NCBI GenBank assembly: GCA_038093975.1
Contig: JBBPTG010000021.1
Location: 182,388-246,387, forward strand
Direction: 5' to 3'
Length of the DNA stretch: 64,000 nucleotides
Source: Chalciporus piperatus
Taxonomy: Eukaryota; Basidiomycota; Agaricomycetes; Boletales; Boletaceae
Both the position numbers and the translations under genes were made by a program. This document shows, one piece after another, positions 1 to 12,800 of this stretch. Position 1 is the first letter of the stretch, and the number at the start of each line of letters is the position of its first letter. The notes under the pieces were generated by a model. That model made no database searches. It saw only the letters and a program-made list of their open reading frames with translations, and was not told the origin of the DNA.

Positions 1-2509
1 GCCGGAAAGAGCTCTCTTGTCGAAGCCGTGAGCGGAGTGAGTTATCCAAATTCGCATCCCCTTGAAAAGCGCCTGATAGATCTCTGTAGGTGAGCGTTCC
101 CAGAGATAGCGGGACCTGCACTCGGTTCGTTTGTATCTCACTCTCACGCATCCCGTCCTTATCTTCCTCAACAGGTGCCCGATGGAGTGCACCATGTCGA
201 GCAGTGCCACCACCTGGTCCTGCATCATCAAACTTCGTTTTGACTACGACTCAAGCGGGAGTTCCACGCATAATCACAAAGTGGTCGCCTTTGGACCAAA
301 AATTACTGATCGAAACGAGGTGGATGTATGGTTGCGTCGGGCACAAGCAGCAATTCTCAACCCGCACCTCCCGCCGGAAAGCTTTCACAAGAAAAGCATC
401 GTAGAACTGAGAAACTTCAGCTCCCCCAGTACTCTCAAGTTCTCGAGGAACGTGGTTACTATCTTGATCGAAGACCCTGATGCCACCGACTTGTCCTTCG
501 TGGACTTGCCGGGTTAGTACGGTAATTGGTGTGAATTTTTGTGCTGACCATTCTCTTAGGGTTGATCCAAAATGAGGAACAGAGCGTGCTGGACACAGTG
601 CAAGATCTGACTACGTCTTACATCAGTCGACCGAATACAATCATCCTGACTACAATTCCGATGAGTGGTAAAATGCAGACTTTTATTAGTCCAGCGATGT
701 TTCTAATTCCTTGTTCTCTGTTCAGACGATATACAAAATCAGCAGTCTGTGAGGCTCGCGAGGGAAGCCGATCCCGAGGGAGAACGCACCATAGGTCCGT
801 CCGCGTCTGACCCACAGGGCCATGCATTGAAAACGACTCAATAGGGATCCTCACAAAACCTGACATGCTTGGAGAGGGTGCTGTTAACGCCAGAAGGTCC
901 TGGGTTGCTGTTATTGAAGGACGTGAACACCCGCTGAAGCACGGATATTATTGTGTTCGCCTTCCTGACGATGCCCAGCGAACGCAGCGACTATCGAGAT
1001 CCGCGCTCCAACGCATAGCATCCGAGTACTTTGACACGACTTCGCCATGGAGCGGGGTCACCGACCGCGGCCGGTTCGGCATCCCCGCATTTGTATCAGA
1101 CATTAGCGTCTTACTGGTTAAGCATATCAAAAAAGTGTACGTGCCAATGATCTTTCTCGCACTCACTTCACACTGAACGCGTCATTGTGCAGCCTGCCTC
1201 AGCTCCGAGAAGATGTCGAACGGCTACTCAAAGCCTGCTTGGACGCGCTTGGCACTTTACCCAAGCCTTTGACAGGGGATCCGGGTACCGAAGTTCTCGT
1301 GAGAGTCAACGCGTTTTGCGACGCTTTCAAAGGCATCGTCGACGGCACCAATGCGGACAAGAGCCTCGCACAGCGCAATCGTGCGCTATACACTATATTC
1401 GGTCGGGACATTCGAGGCACTGCCCCTGATTTCCGACCCTTCGAGGACCCGACCAAGTACATGCCATTCGACACCCTCGATGCTGAGGAGGACAAGGTGG
1501 ACAGGAATCCTGCTGTGTCGACCATGGGAGTCCTCGAAGTCCGCAAGACAATCAAAGAGTACGGTTTTCTCAGCTTTGCCATGGCTTGTGATGTTTAAAT
1601 ATTGCCGCAGGTCAATTGCATGGGAGTTGCCCAACAACATCCCATACGAAGCCAAGACTCGCCTCATTTCCCTGTTCACGAGTATGTGGTCCGCGCCTGC
1701 AGAGAAGTGCGTGGACTCCATCAACGATGTCCTCGACGAGATCCTCCAGGGACTCTTGATGGCCCATTTTGGCCAATTCAGGGCCCTCCATGGCCGAATT
1801 TCGTATGTGTCCGCGTTCTTTGAGTATTATAATGGTTGATTATATCGTCTATGCAGAGACCTTATTCTCCCGGACGTCGAGGAGCACAAGACTAACGCAC
1901 TCAATGCGGTGAAGGAGACCTTGGCGCTCGAGATTGCGCCATGTTATACTCAAAACATTGGCGACCTCCAGAGGCTTCGGGACAGGTGGTTCGGGAAGTA
2001 TAAGCAAGGCCGATACAGACATCAAGACTACGAGATCTCCAAGCCCAGGCCTAAAGGGCCCGGAAAGTCCAGCGCTTACCCGCAGTCCCCAGCCGTGTAC
2101 CGTGACTCCGTGTACGCCCAAGAGGTATCACCAGCAGAGCAAGCTTTGGGATACCTTGCTCAGGCCGGTTACGCGAATCTTAGCATTGAAGACTTGGGAC
2201 GCCTGCACCCTGACGATGGATCTGACGATGAATTGAATGTCATGGCCGATGTCCGTGCCTATTTCACGATTGCATACAAGGTATGAAGCATCGTCCAACC
2301 ACATGATGGTGTATTGATCACCTATCGCACAGCGCATCATCGACCATATCCCGCTCGAGATAGAGCACACCTTGCATAGATCTGACTGCTCAGACGCTGT
2401 TGTGATAGCTTGGAACTCAGCGCTCAGCCGTCACCACAACGGCCGGGACCGAGACTACTGGTACCGGTCGAATGAGCTTGTGACACCATCTCTGATCATG
2501 AGGTCTTGA
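1..2509 (+). CDS. Dynamin-like large GTPase (5' end outside window)
   Basis: Membrane-remodelling GTPase of the dynamin/Mx superfamily. The window opens inside the P-loop (AGKSSLVEAVSG). Further motifs are PRDSGTCTR (switch I), DLPG (switch II) and TKPD (base recognition), followed by LPQLREDVE and the helical stalk. I read exons 1-36, 90-124, 175-512, 560-667, 726-794, 845-1136, 1193-1558, 1611-1802, 1857-2280 and 2333-2509; all junctions keep frame with GT-AG introns of 47-58 nt. The C-terminal GTPase effector domain starts near YFTIAYK/RIIDHIPLEIEH but ends after about 58 more codons, with little of the usual helix, so the tail may be truncated or frameshifted. There is no PH domain, as in fungal Mx-like proteins. 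The stop lies 21 bp before the next ATG. Family is sure; the exact subfamily is not. Confidence 0.9.
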
Positions 2510-2530
2510 TTCTCGAACTATCTCTCCACC

Positions 2531-3710
2531 ATGTCCGACTCTATCATTCTCACCAAACTCTTCGTCGGCGGCATAGCCGTCGAAGTCCACAGCCATCGCG
2601 ATAGCGAGCACTCCTCGCTCCCCGTGTATGCTATTTTCCTCTTACACGGTCGTACACAATCTACGGACAGCGTCGTTGACTTCGCGAGGCTCGTTCTTGA
2701 GACCAATTACGGACCGGATGGTGTTAAGAAGAAGCACGATCTGATCGTCATTGCCTTCGTGAGTATCTCCACCTCACGTCATGATCATCGAGTGCAGCGC
2801 TGATTACGGCAGGTGTGCGATTTGATAACTTAGGATCATCGTAATCATGGAAAGAGACTCGTAGATGCTCATCGTAATGATGCGTGGAACAAGGATCCTG
2901 CAAAGAGCAACCCCCAGCATGCGTCAGTGAACATCTCCAGTATCTTATCTGCATAGTAGTCATTCACCATCAAACCCACTGACGCGAGCGCCTTTACCCC
3001 AGAGTGGACATGTATACCATCCAGAGTACGTAGATCCGTCAAGCCACTCTTGGATCCATCCGACCGTGTGCTGACTTGCGTCGGAACTGGTCAGCTGGCA
3101 CGGTCCACGACGTCACGTTCCTGATCGACTATATCCCTGCATATCTATACCCCTCTGCCGAGCGGAACATCGTCGAATGGGGCGTGGTCGGTGTCAGTCT
3201 GGGGGGTCACTCCGCTTGGATATCGCTCACCCGCGGTACGTCATCTCGCTCCTTTGGGCGTTGCTGTCGTCTTCATCTGACTCGACTCTGACCCTGAATG
3301 CATGACGACGACGTCGTCCTTCAGAACCACGTATACGACTCGCTATTCCCATCATTGGTTGTCCAGATTATACAAAGCTCGTCCGCCAGCGAGCCGAGTT
3401 TTACGGCGTTCCGTTCGAACCACCGTGTTATCCCCCTCAGCTTAAAGCATACGTGGATGCCTACGATCCGGCGAGCTTCCCCTTCCGGGCAAACGATGAT
3501 AGCAATCCATTCTTGGGAAAGAGGATCCTGGTGTTATCAGGCGCCAAGGATAAACTCGTGCCTTGGACTGCTAGCAAGGAATTTGTCGAGGGATTAGAAA
3601 TCGGTGATGGGGTGAAGAAGGTAGTTGTGGAGGAGAATGCGGGACACGAATGCACACCTACTATGATACGGGAAACGTCGCTATTCATCTCAGAGTGGTT
3701 GGCGAACTGA
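2531..3710 (+). CDS. Alpha/beta hydrolase (serine hydrolase)
   Basis: Predicted soluble serine hydrolase of the dienelactone hydrolase/prolyl oligopeptidase-like type; substrate unknown. Exons 2531-2758, 2834-2922, 3003-3025 (23 nt), 3095-3235 and 3325-3710 join in frame. FLLHGRT gives the oxyanion-hole HG. DHRNHGKRLVD follows strand 4. GVSLGGHSAW carries the nucleophile Ser in GxSxGG. The acid is probably the Asp in GAKDKLVPW, and the catalytic His is NAGHECT near the C-terminus. Length is about 288 aa, normal for the fold. It starts 21 bp after the dynamin stop on the same strand, leaving almost no separate promoter. No signal peptide is seen. Confidence 0.82.
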
Positions 3711-3847
3711 GCGTGGAAAGTGTGTACTTATGTGGAAAGCAAAATATAAATGTGGATCAGGCAAGTCCGTGTAGTATGTGCAGATAAGGTACTCTTCTAG
3801 TGCAAGGTGAGTGGTGTGGTATAATAGTCAGCGTCCAAAGATCCTTC

Positions 3848-5063
3848 TCAACCATATCGTTGGTTCAATCTATCATACAGAACGAATACGGTACCGCTGC
3901 AAGGTATTGCTTTCGCGATGGTCATGCCACAACCCGCGTATAAGCCTCTCCAACCTTGGGCTCTCACCGTTTTCCAAAATTTCCCTACCTCATTCATGGC
4001 ATGTGCTGTGTTGGGCAAATTTATCTGGAGGACGGAGTTCTTCTACTGTCTGAAATTGCCGACTTGGCGGTATCAGCAGGGTAAAGGGGGGGAACACGTA
4101 TGCCGCCGGCGAGTGCATCGGAGAGAGCGGATTCCCAAGGTAAAAGTTCGGGAGATTGATTCTGGGGTGTTTCAGCCAAGAAAACACCCGTCCCCTTCCA
4201 CCTCGCAAGAAGAAGTGTTGCAACGAACTCTTTACAGACAAATCACGCCGCCGTTCCCCCCGTTTCACGAATCATGGTGCCAACCATGACCCGACATGCG
4301 TACGATATTCGAGACGATGGTTAATGGACCTGGGAGTTTTCGGGAGATGAAGACAGGATTTTGTGGAGCAGACGTACGACCGATATTGATAGCGGTGGCA
4401 CTGGGGTGAACAAAAGAAGGGGGTTTCGTTTGAAAGTCAGGAACCCTGGGTGGGAGTGCGAGCGTTTGGGCCTGCATCTTACACTTGATTAGTTCAGTTG
4501 GGGTCCTGTGAGCACGCTAGTATGTCATGTGATTGTAACCGATGACTCTATGTGAGCCACGGACATGATGAAGCTGGTGAGGAAGCCGCCAAAGGCTGCA
4601 AGTCCGAGCTCAGAGAGGGTGAGCTGGCGGGTGAAGGGAATGGGAGAGGATCATTGGATGAGGGACTGGATCTGGCTGTAGGCTACGAAGAGAGCAGCAG
4701 TTTCCGCCATAGAACCGAATATGGGAACCGGTACTTAAGCCCTAGATAGTGAGAGATGGTCAGAAGGATTGAATTAGGTTCGACGTTGGAGTGGATGACG
4801 GGGGAGCGGCGTTGGAGACTTACGCGATAGAGTCTCCTGATTCCTTCACCTCACCATGTCTGGACGAGACGATCAAGTGGGGGCAGTGTACCTGTGGCCG
4901 TAAACGGACTTTTTCCAAGTCGAATGAGTATTCGAACACCCCTGCTACCATGCCAGCGATCTTTGGAAGGCATGTGTGCGAAAATGAGTGGAGCCCGTAT
5001 GATTGAATGGAGTCATTGTCAGCATGCTTACACTCCCAGATGCGATGTCTTTGACCGCACACC
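3848..5063 (-). pseudogene. Decayed mitochondrial carrier (ornithine/arginine type)
   Basis: Reads on the minus strand as a mitochondrial solute carrier. In order: KDIASGS/IAGMVAGVFEYSFDLEKVRLRPQ-like repeat 1 (PX[DE]XX[KR] variant SFDLEK), TPTELIKCKMQ (repeat 2), YPADTAKSA (repeat 3), and RGLYAGCGMTIAKAIP with an IYD-like end before TGA at 3848. The set resembles the ORT1/ARG11 group. Disabling changes: TGA at 4651-4653 before QLTLSELGL; TGA at 4243-4245 where GGTAAWF would have Trp; a deletion with frameshift after VRMSG (about 4270); and a frameshift after YPADTAKSA (about 4045). No start codon is found, since an in-frame TGA precedes the first exon. Introns are still recognisable, so decay followed a normal spliced gene. 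Confidence 0.75.
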
Positions 5064-5305
5064 GGGATCATCGGACCTATGGCACTCGAAGGCCGCGATA
5101 ATATCGTGTCTGCTCTATCTCAGGCGTCAATGATAATCGCCATACAAACGAGTGAAACTGCCAGAGTGACACTGAAACGAAGCGTTTGTACAAATGCGTT
5201 GTCTTCCAAAAAAGGAATTTCGGGGTGCATTCGATATGTGACGTCATGTACCTCACATTCCAAAAACAGACTGGGCTTTCGAGGATTTTGATACAGAAAT
5301 TCAAT

Positions 5306-5312
5306 TATAAAA
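5306..5312 (+). promoter_or_regulatory. TATA box of the zinc dehydrogenase gene
   Basis: TATAAAA lies 87 bp upstream of the dehydrogenase ATG. It is followed by pyrimidine-rich leader sequence (CTTTCTTTTCTCCCCTTCC) and the start context CCAACATGC. This arrangement is usual for strongly expressed fungal genes. Confidence 0.55.
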
Positions 5313-5398
5313 GGATCCCTCCAACGCTACGACGACCCACCCTTTCTTTTCTCCCCTTCCGATCCTTCTCATATCTCTCGTACAACATCGCCGCCAAC

Positions 5399-6860
5399 AT
5401 GCCCGAAGGTACCATGAAAGCGTTGTGGTACAACAAGGTCATCTCCCGTGTACCTCGCCGTCCGGAACGACATTTGATCCGTTGTTGATATTCCAGCCAC
5501 GAGATTTCGAAATCAAGGAAGTCCCGATACCCAATGTTGGCGACGAGGATGTCCTTCTCAAAGGTAATGTTCTCCGTTGTTGATGGTGAGTTCGGCGTGC
5601 TCATGCATGACCTGGTTTCCTAGTAACCTGTTGCGGTGAGTTGGAAAAAGCTGGGCGATACGTGCGTCACTGACCGATCACCTCGCTGGGTTATTTGATA
5701 GGCGTCTGTGGCACTGACGGACATATTCACGAGGGCGAGTTTATATCCAAGTTCCCGGTAAAACTCCCCTTCTGAAACGATGACGTCAATCTGATCCAGT
5801 ATCTTATCTTGCACCTAACCCCGGGTAGTTGATCCCAGGGCATGAAGCCATCGGAGTGGTCGCGGAAGTCGGCAAGAACGTTAAGGGCTTTGAAATTGGA
5901 GACCGATGTGTCGCCGATGTGGGCATCATGGTGAGCTCCGTTCGAACAGCGCTGAAAAAGAGGGTGCTAACTTTTTCGGTCCGGTGCATAATAGTGCGAC
6001 CAATGCTTCTATTGCCGTCGGGGACAATCCCTCCTGTGTGAGAACTTCAACTCCAAGGGAGTCACGATGGATGGCGGCTTTGCCGAATACGTTGTTTAGT
6101 ATGTTTAGTCCGTGCCCTGCCGCCGCTCATGTAGATTGATGTACCGTCAGTCAGCAAAAGAAGCTCTACAAGATAAAGAACCTCACTGACGAGGAGGCAA
6201 CCCTCTTGGAACCCGCCGCTTGCGCGATCCATGGTCTCGATAAGCTCAACCCGCCAGTCGGTGTCGAGGTCCTCCTCCTGGGTGCTGGTCCCACCGGCCT
6301 GATCCTCGCCCAACTCCTGAAGCTCAATGGCGCTTCCAGAGTCGTCATCGCAGCTAACAAGGGTATCAAGATGAACATTGCCAGGGACCTCGAGGCTGCC
6401 GATGAATATATCGAACTCGACCGCCAGAACCCTGGACCTCAGTGGGAGAAGCTCAAGGCTGATAATCCGTATGGGTTCGACGTCGTTGTTGAGGCTACTG
6501 GCGTCGAGAAACTCGCAAACGACTCTATCAACTATGTTCGTAGAGGGGGCACACTGATGATTTACGGCGTCTATGAGAACAAGGCTCTTGTTCACTGGCC
6601 ACCGTCCAAGATTTTCGGTGATGAAATCAGGGTGAGTTGGATCCGCATCAATAGTGCATGGACGTGTCCCTCACGTTTTGCAACAGATCATCGGATCGTT
6701 CTCGCAAACATATTGCTTCCCTCGTGCTGTCGCATACCTCGATAGTGGAAAAGTCAAGGTGAAGGGTATGGTGACGGATGTCTTCCAGCTGGAGAACTTC
6801 CAGGATGCGCTGGACAAAATGAACAGCCGAGGCGCATTGAAGATTGCAATCAAGCCATAG
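5399..6860 (+). CDS. Zinc-dependent medium-chain dehydrogenase (polyol/alcohol type)
   Basis: NAD(P)-dependent alcohol or sugar-alcohol dehydrogenase, 344 aa. Exons 5399-5437, 5497-5563, 5624-5635 (a 12-nt microexon), 5702-5757, 5829-5930, 5995-6098, 6151-6631 and 6687-6860 join in frame. CGVCGTD carries the catalytic-zinc Cys and PGHEAIG the His. [15 protein letters not shown] supplies the four structural-zinc Cys. [14 protein letters not shown] is the Rossmann dinucleotide site. The overall pattern resembles fungal D-arabinitol/sorbitol dehydrogenases; the substrate cannot be fixed from sequence. The catalytic Cys codon sits at the boundary of the microexon, so missplicing would abolish activity. 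Confidence 0.85.
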
Positions 6861-7400
6861 GCAGGACCTTGGTAGAATCCGGTGTACTCTTTATTGTATC
6901 ATTATTTGTATTGCCTGTGTATTGCCGTATTGCCATCGGAAGATGGGGTGTGCCAGTGTAACACGCTGTATAGTGGATTCGATGATTTTCGATCACTGTC
7001 GAAGTATAGGTGTGAGTAGTCGGCGGCAATGGGAGTTCTCCAGGGTCATTTCGCGTGCTTTCAAGTTGTACCTCAAGATTTCCTCAATACTGATAATGCT
7101 GATGGAGTCCTACTCCTTGAGCTTTCGTTTTCCAAGAATTTGCTCCGAGTCGTAGCTTCAGGTTAGCGACAAGAGTGTTTGCTTTCAGAGCGCTGTTTTA
7201 CGCCGTAAGCTTTGCGACATGTTCCTGCCATGCTCATTGTCGAGTTGCTGAACCAGTTCTGCGGCGAAAGCAACTCGGTTTGCATGTTCAGACTGACCCT
7301 TGTTTTCGGTTCATCCGTGGCGTTGTCGTTCTCCAAGCTTCAAGTTTGATTCTCGGATTAAATATACATACTTGCCGACCAGCCAGCTGCGGGGCACGCT
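6861..7400. other. Intergenic spacer
   Basis: 540 bp between the dehydrogenase stop and the phosphatase start. Short open frames cross it without family signal. I see no repeat or RNA gene; it probably holds the terminator of one gene and the promoter of the next. Confidence 0.4.
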
Positions 7401-9542
7401 ATGCCCAACACAGGTGCCGGTGGACATGTGAACAACAGCTTGGTGAGTACCGTTAGTGGAATGGAATTCACCTAGCCGTTGATGCATAGGCCTGTTTTTT
7501 CCAAGTTGGTGGGAGAACCACTAGATGTCGACGGATACCCCCAAGCGCCCTCTGGACTCACGCTGCAGCAAGTCCACGTCTACGTGAGGCATGGTACGTC
7601 TTGCGTCGTTTCCCCGACCCCGTTGTGACTTACTCATGTTGCGTCCGTCAGGCGAACGGACGCCTGTGCGGACTCGTATGGCGGATCCGCCTGGGAATAT
7701 TCCGGAATACTGGCAAATATGTTCTGTGGCGAAACGATTTCGCGAGGCTGTGAATGCGACGACGACACTCGGTGAATCTGGTACCGAGGGTGTGTGGTTC
7801 AAGAAGGGGGTACAGAAATGCGACGGAAAGACCGCTCCCAACCTGTGGTAAGCGAATTTCCTTGATATGAGCGAGGAAGTGGCGTTGAGTTTGCTCGTAG
7901 TTTGTTAGGCGCCTTGACGGACGTCGGGAAGGAGGTATGGTGGAGTTGTTTCCCCACACGCGTTCATCGTGCTCAACGGGGTTCAGTCCACGTATGACTT
8001 TGATCTTGCGTTGCGAAAGCTATATGTTGACAAGTAGGTTCAAGGTCTCGTGTGTATTAGGCTAAATGAGTTGATCCTCGAAGGCTTGCTTTCCTCCCTG
8101 GGACACTACAAAACGAGAACCAGGTGTATTTTCGGTAGGTCACGATCTCGTCGTATTGGCATATTTCATACTAGACTTGTGCGTCCGTCCAGCTCAACGA
8201 ACGTCTCGCGGACTATCGAATCTATTGAACAAATCGTCCACGGGTTATATCCCCAAACTTTTTGTGCCGGCGGTGTTATACCCTCAATCTTGGTTCGGTA
8301 TGTCGCATTCATTGTGCCGAATCGGTGATGTGGCTACTGAACCATCGTTTCCAAGGAATAAAGTCGACGAGGATATCGTTAGCAACGTTTTATCTTGCCC
8401 ACAACTTGAATTGTTAGAGCGGCGATTCGCACAAGGCACGTAAGGTACTGGCATCCTTGTCGAGCGCACAGTACCCATATGATGTGTCGTAGCTGCCGCC
8501 ATGAGATGGAACCCTCGATTACAGACTCTGGATCGAGGGTTGTCAAAGTATATCAAGGGAAAACCGATCCGTGTTGACGGATCACCCCGTGCCTCTGGGA
8601 TTTTGGATACCGTGAGGCCAAGATGGGTTATTCTGAGGTAATGTGCTTATGCGTGTCCTACTTCTAGGTTCGTTCAGCCATTGCACATGGAATCGCGGTT
8701 CCAGAAGAGTTCTGGGACCCGAAAGTGATCGACCTGATCGTACGTTTTCGGTCGTTCCAACGAGATTCGTGTTTCGCTGATGGTTGTCTATCTAGGAATC
8801 TGCTGTTTCGGATGAGTGGTTTACAAGTGCGCATTCGCATTCAGTCTTGTTGAGGACGTACTGACATTCCTGTCGTAGTCTGTAATTATGAAGTCTCTGC
8901 GTGGGGTGGTCAGGGATCGTTCTAACAAGCTTTCGACCACATCATTACAGTTAAAACCGAGCAAGGTCGCCGTCTAGGCATGGGTCGACTTCTCGCAGAT
9001 CTATCTACCAGAATGCAGACAAAGATCGCGAAAGCGGACGATGATCCAGTGAAGATACTAGTCTACACTACCCATGACTCGACACTGGCTGCGCTATGCA
9101 GCACGTTCGATGCATTTGATGAAAAGTATGGTTCCCCTATACTCTGACTCTTGTTGAAATCTCATGCAGATGCGATGCCCGTAAACAGATGGCCACCCTT
9201 TACGTCGTCGGTCACTTTCGAACTCTTCAAAAAAGAAACGCAGGCAGCGGCCGCATCGAAGTTACAAACACTATGGAACGATCTTTGGAAGTCGAATTCC
9301 AATGAGCACTGTACATCCTTTCTCGCCCTTTCATGATCATCATGATCATCATCTCCTCATCAGATATTCGAATGCGGTACAAAAACAAGAGCCTGGTCCT
9401 TCCCTTATGTGCAGAGAAAGGGAAACACCTCGCAGGGTCTCCGGAATTTTGCATGTTCACTGCATTCCAGCAGAGGGTCAAGGAACTTACACCTGTGAAC
9501 TGGAGTGTGGAATGTGCACCAGAGACAATTCGGGCTTCGTAG
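7401..9542 (+). CDS. Histidine phosphatase (branch 2, acid phosphatase-like)
   Basis: Phosphohydrolase of the histidine acid phosphatase clan, resembling the ACP6/lysophosphatidate phosphatase group. The catalytic motif VRHGERTPVR spans the exon 2/3 junction and the proton donor motif is THDSTLA. Exons I support: 7401-7442, 7506-7593, 7652-7847, 7901-7934, 7987-8033, 8084-8134, 8193-8297, 8356-8435, 8493-8611, 8668-8739, 8796-8826, 8951-9125, 9189-9310 and 9364-9542. The intron at 8436-8492 needs a GC donor (AAG/GCACGT) to keep the frame. The acceptor at 7505 after TTTTTTCCAAG is chosen because it fits phase. The stretch 8827-8950 may hide one more small exon. No signal peptide, so likely intracellular. 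The N-terminus is the least certain part. Confidence 0.8.
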
Positions 9543-9863
9543 AGATTGTCTGAGGTACCTTCGGGGTTGTGGACTCCGAATCTAAATGTCTCACCAGTGT
9601 TCCATGTATCCAAACTTGCCACTGAATATCAGCCTAGAGCAGCATTGTATTGTATTTTGGCAACATCACAAGCTAAATATTCATAATGCTGCAGATCTTG
9701 CTGGCTGAATTGTGCTGAGAGGCCAAGCAACATATAGTGTCGTGCCTTCAACTATATTTATAGCCTTGTCAAATTGAACACAAAGTTGTTGATCCAAGCC
9801 AAGAGATGTGAAATAACAACCAGGAGAACAAGTACATATCTTGGACCATAAATAGCTACAGTC
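9543..9863. other. Intergenic spacer between convergent genes
   Basis: AT-rich 3' flank shared by the phosphatase (+) and the NLR remnant (-). No coding signal seen. Confidence 0.4.
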
Positions 9864-12800
9864 TCATTTATCAGCATGAGGGAAAGAATTCCAGCATGAC
9901 ACCCATTGGTCTCCATGGACAAAGTCACAAAAATCTAGTTTGTATGTCTGGTGGGAAGAAATGACCATAGTGTTTCTGGGATGATATAGGCCCTCATGCC
10001 TAACCCATGGTGGAATCCAACAGATGTAAGCATCATTTGAAATGATCCAATCTTGATGCAAATGGTGATCATCAAAGTCAACTGAGTCTTGAAGAGACCA
10101 TACTCTCATGGTCTGATCATCAGAGCCAGAGACTATGTGAGAGCCATCAGGTGAGTAAGCAACATACCAGACCCTGCCATCTGTATGCCCCTGTAGTGGA
10201 CCTGCCACACACTGACCAGTCTTAGCATTCCAGATTCTGATGGTTTCATCGGCAGAGCCAGAGACTATGTGAATGCCATCAGGTGAGTAGGAAACAGACT
10301 GGACCCATCCTGTATGCCCCTGCAATGGACCTGCCACACACTGACCAGTCTTGGCATTCCAGATTCTGATGGTTTGATCATCAGAGCCAGAGACTATGTG
10401 AGTGCCATCAGGTGAGTAGGCAACAGACCAGACTGAGTCTGTATGCCCCTGCAGTGGGCCTGCCACACACTGACCAGTCTTGGCATTCCAGATTCTGATG
10501 GTTTGATCAAAAGAACCAGAGACTATTTGAGTGCCATCAGGTGAGTAGGCAATAGACTGGACTGATTCTGTATGCCCCTGGAGCTTGAGAACTTCTGCAG
10601 GCCAAGTGGTTTGATGACCCAAGGCCACTCTGAGCTGATGCTGTAGCTGTGTCCTCCAAGTAGCTGATAGTGAAGAACTGAAGGGAGTCTGAGGCATGGC
10701 TGAGAGATAAATGTGAGGGGTGAAGTTGCTGATGATGGGAGGAAACACTTGAATGAATTGAAATGCCTCTGACACTTGATCCTGAAGTGAATTGTCCTAA
10801 CAGCACTATTCAGAACATGTCATCAGTTACAAACACATAGACATTACCTTGGCCCACTTTTGAAGGATGGCACATGTCTCAAGAGCTGATGGGATGTATA
10901 CAGTAGGGGAGAGAAGAGAGAGCAGACTGATAGCCTCAAGCCAGTAGGGAAAAAAGTTCTTGAAGAAGTTGGTCACCTGCAACAATAACTCGGAGGTACA
11001 CTCAGAGTGCTCGAGGTGGTTCATCCAATATTGACATGCATATGCTAGGTATGATGGAATGCAGGTTTTCACCTGATCCTCCAGACCACTGACTGCAGAA
11101 TTGGGAAGTGTGGAATCTTTGAGATCACAGATGTTGAACTTGAGCATGTGCTGCATGCTAGTGCAGACTGGCCAAGGGAGAGATGATGATGGGATTGAAT
11201 GGAGACATAGAAGGTCGAGCTTCGGTGCTCGTCAAGTAAGAAATCACGAAAAGAGGTGTGAAGGGGCCGGATGGACTGCTGCTCCTCAAGAGCACCTTCT
11301 AACAGTGATGCCATACATTTAATAATGTCTTTGATGGAATCTGGGTCAGATCCGAAGAGACGGGACAATCCCGAGAGCGAAAGCGGCTCGTTGAGAGCAA
11401 GGACGATGGCCATTGCATATCGAAAACGTTGTCGAGCCTTTTCTGGCTCAAAGAGCTTGCTGAGGATGGTATGATAAAGCCAATCCAAGGGCTCGACAGT
11501 GCTCCCGCCCTTGTTACCCGCGAGCAGTTCCAGCCGCTAGGCCACTAGGCACCAAGTATGCAGACTCGGGAACGTGGGGGTCGAGCTTCGGTTGCTCTCC
11601 TTCGATGAACTTGCATGCAGTGAATGCCCACTGAAAGAGATGCTGCAACTGCTTGACAAGACTTGGACACCACTCTTGGCGCAGTCGGACAGGGTCGAGC
11701 TAGGTATTTTGACAAAGCGAGGAATAGATGAAATTTTTGATATCCTCGTCAACGAGGCGATGTGGGACGTCCGCGAGGTCTTTACGGATGATGAGTGGGT
11801 GGGAAGATAATTTTTCCATAATGTCTGGCTCCGCGCGGGTGGTGATCAGGAAGCGGAGGTTTGGCGGGAGATTGTCGATGTTCTGGGAGAGGGCGACAAG
11901 AAGCTGTGCGCGGTCGGAGGGTTCGCCGCTCTCGTCGAGTGCGTCGACTATGACGAGTAGTGGTCCAACAGGATCGATGTTCTTGCTGGGTTCGATGATC
12001 AATTCCTCCAGTTGTTCCCGAGGAGATATGGATGTACGAAGGGCGCGACTGTCCTTGACAGTATTCCAAAGCTCGACCCTGTATTGGGGATCGCGATCGG
12101 CGAGGTCGCGTGCTATTGTACTGAAAATGTTTCTCGGGTTCCGCTGTGCCACGTCAGCGCGAGAGAAGTAGTAAGACGAACCCAGGCGTTTTTGGCCGTC
12201 GTAGTGTCTTGCGATCGTGTGCGCGATGGCAGATTTTCCAGAGCCAGCGACACCTGTGAGCAGACACACTTGTGGGGCGTGTTCAGACTGGTCGTTGAGG
12301 ATGTCGTATAGTCCTTCGATGGCGGACTCGCGAGTTCCTGCCAGACACATCTTCTCCCGTGCGTATCTGGCCCCAAACGCATACGGGATGTCGTTCAGGT
12401 CCATTGATTCCGCTGAATTCCAGGGATTCGTGAATTTCTTATCACGAGTGTAGTACGTGTAGGACTTACTGATGTTCTCGACCTCGCCCATCATACGCAG
12501 GACGACGATGCCAGACTGCACCGCAACGCCTTGCAAGAACGCATTTTGGAGTTCTTTCAGCTTAGTCTCGTACTCCGTGATCTTCTTGTCGATGTCACCA
12601 GAGACTGCATATTTCGCCATCCGAGAACCTGGGCACAAAGGTCAGCAGCGAAACCGGGGGGTAAGACGACGAGGGCTGACCGAAATTGTCCTTTGCATAG
12701 TCGGTGATGAAATATCCACACTCGGTCAATTGTTGGAGAAGGAGCGTAACGGGCTTTTTGTGCGCCTCGATTTTCTTCAATGCATCGGCTGTGTTGGCGA

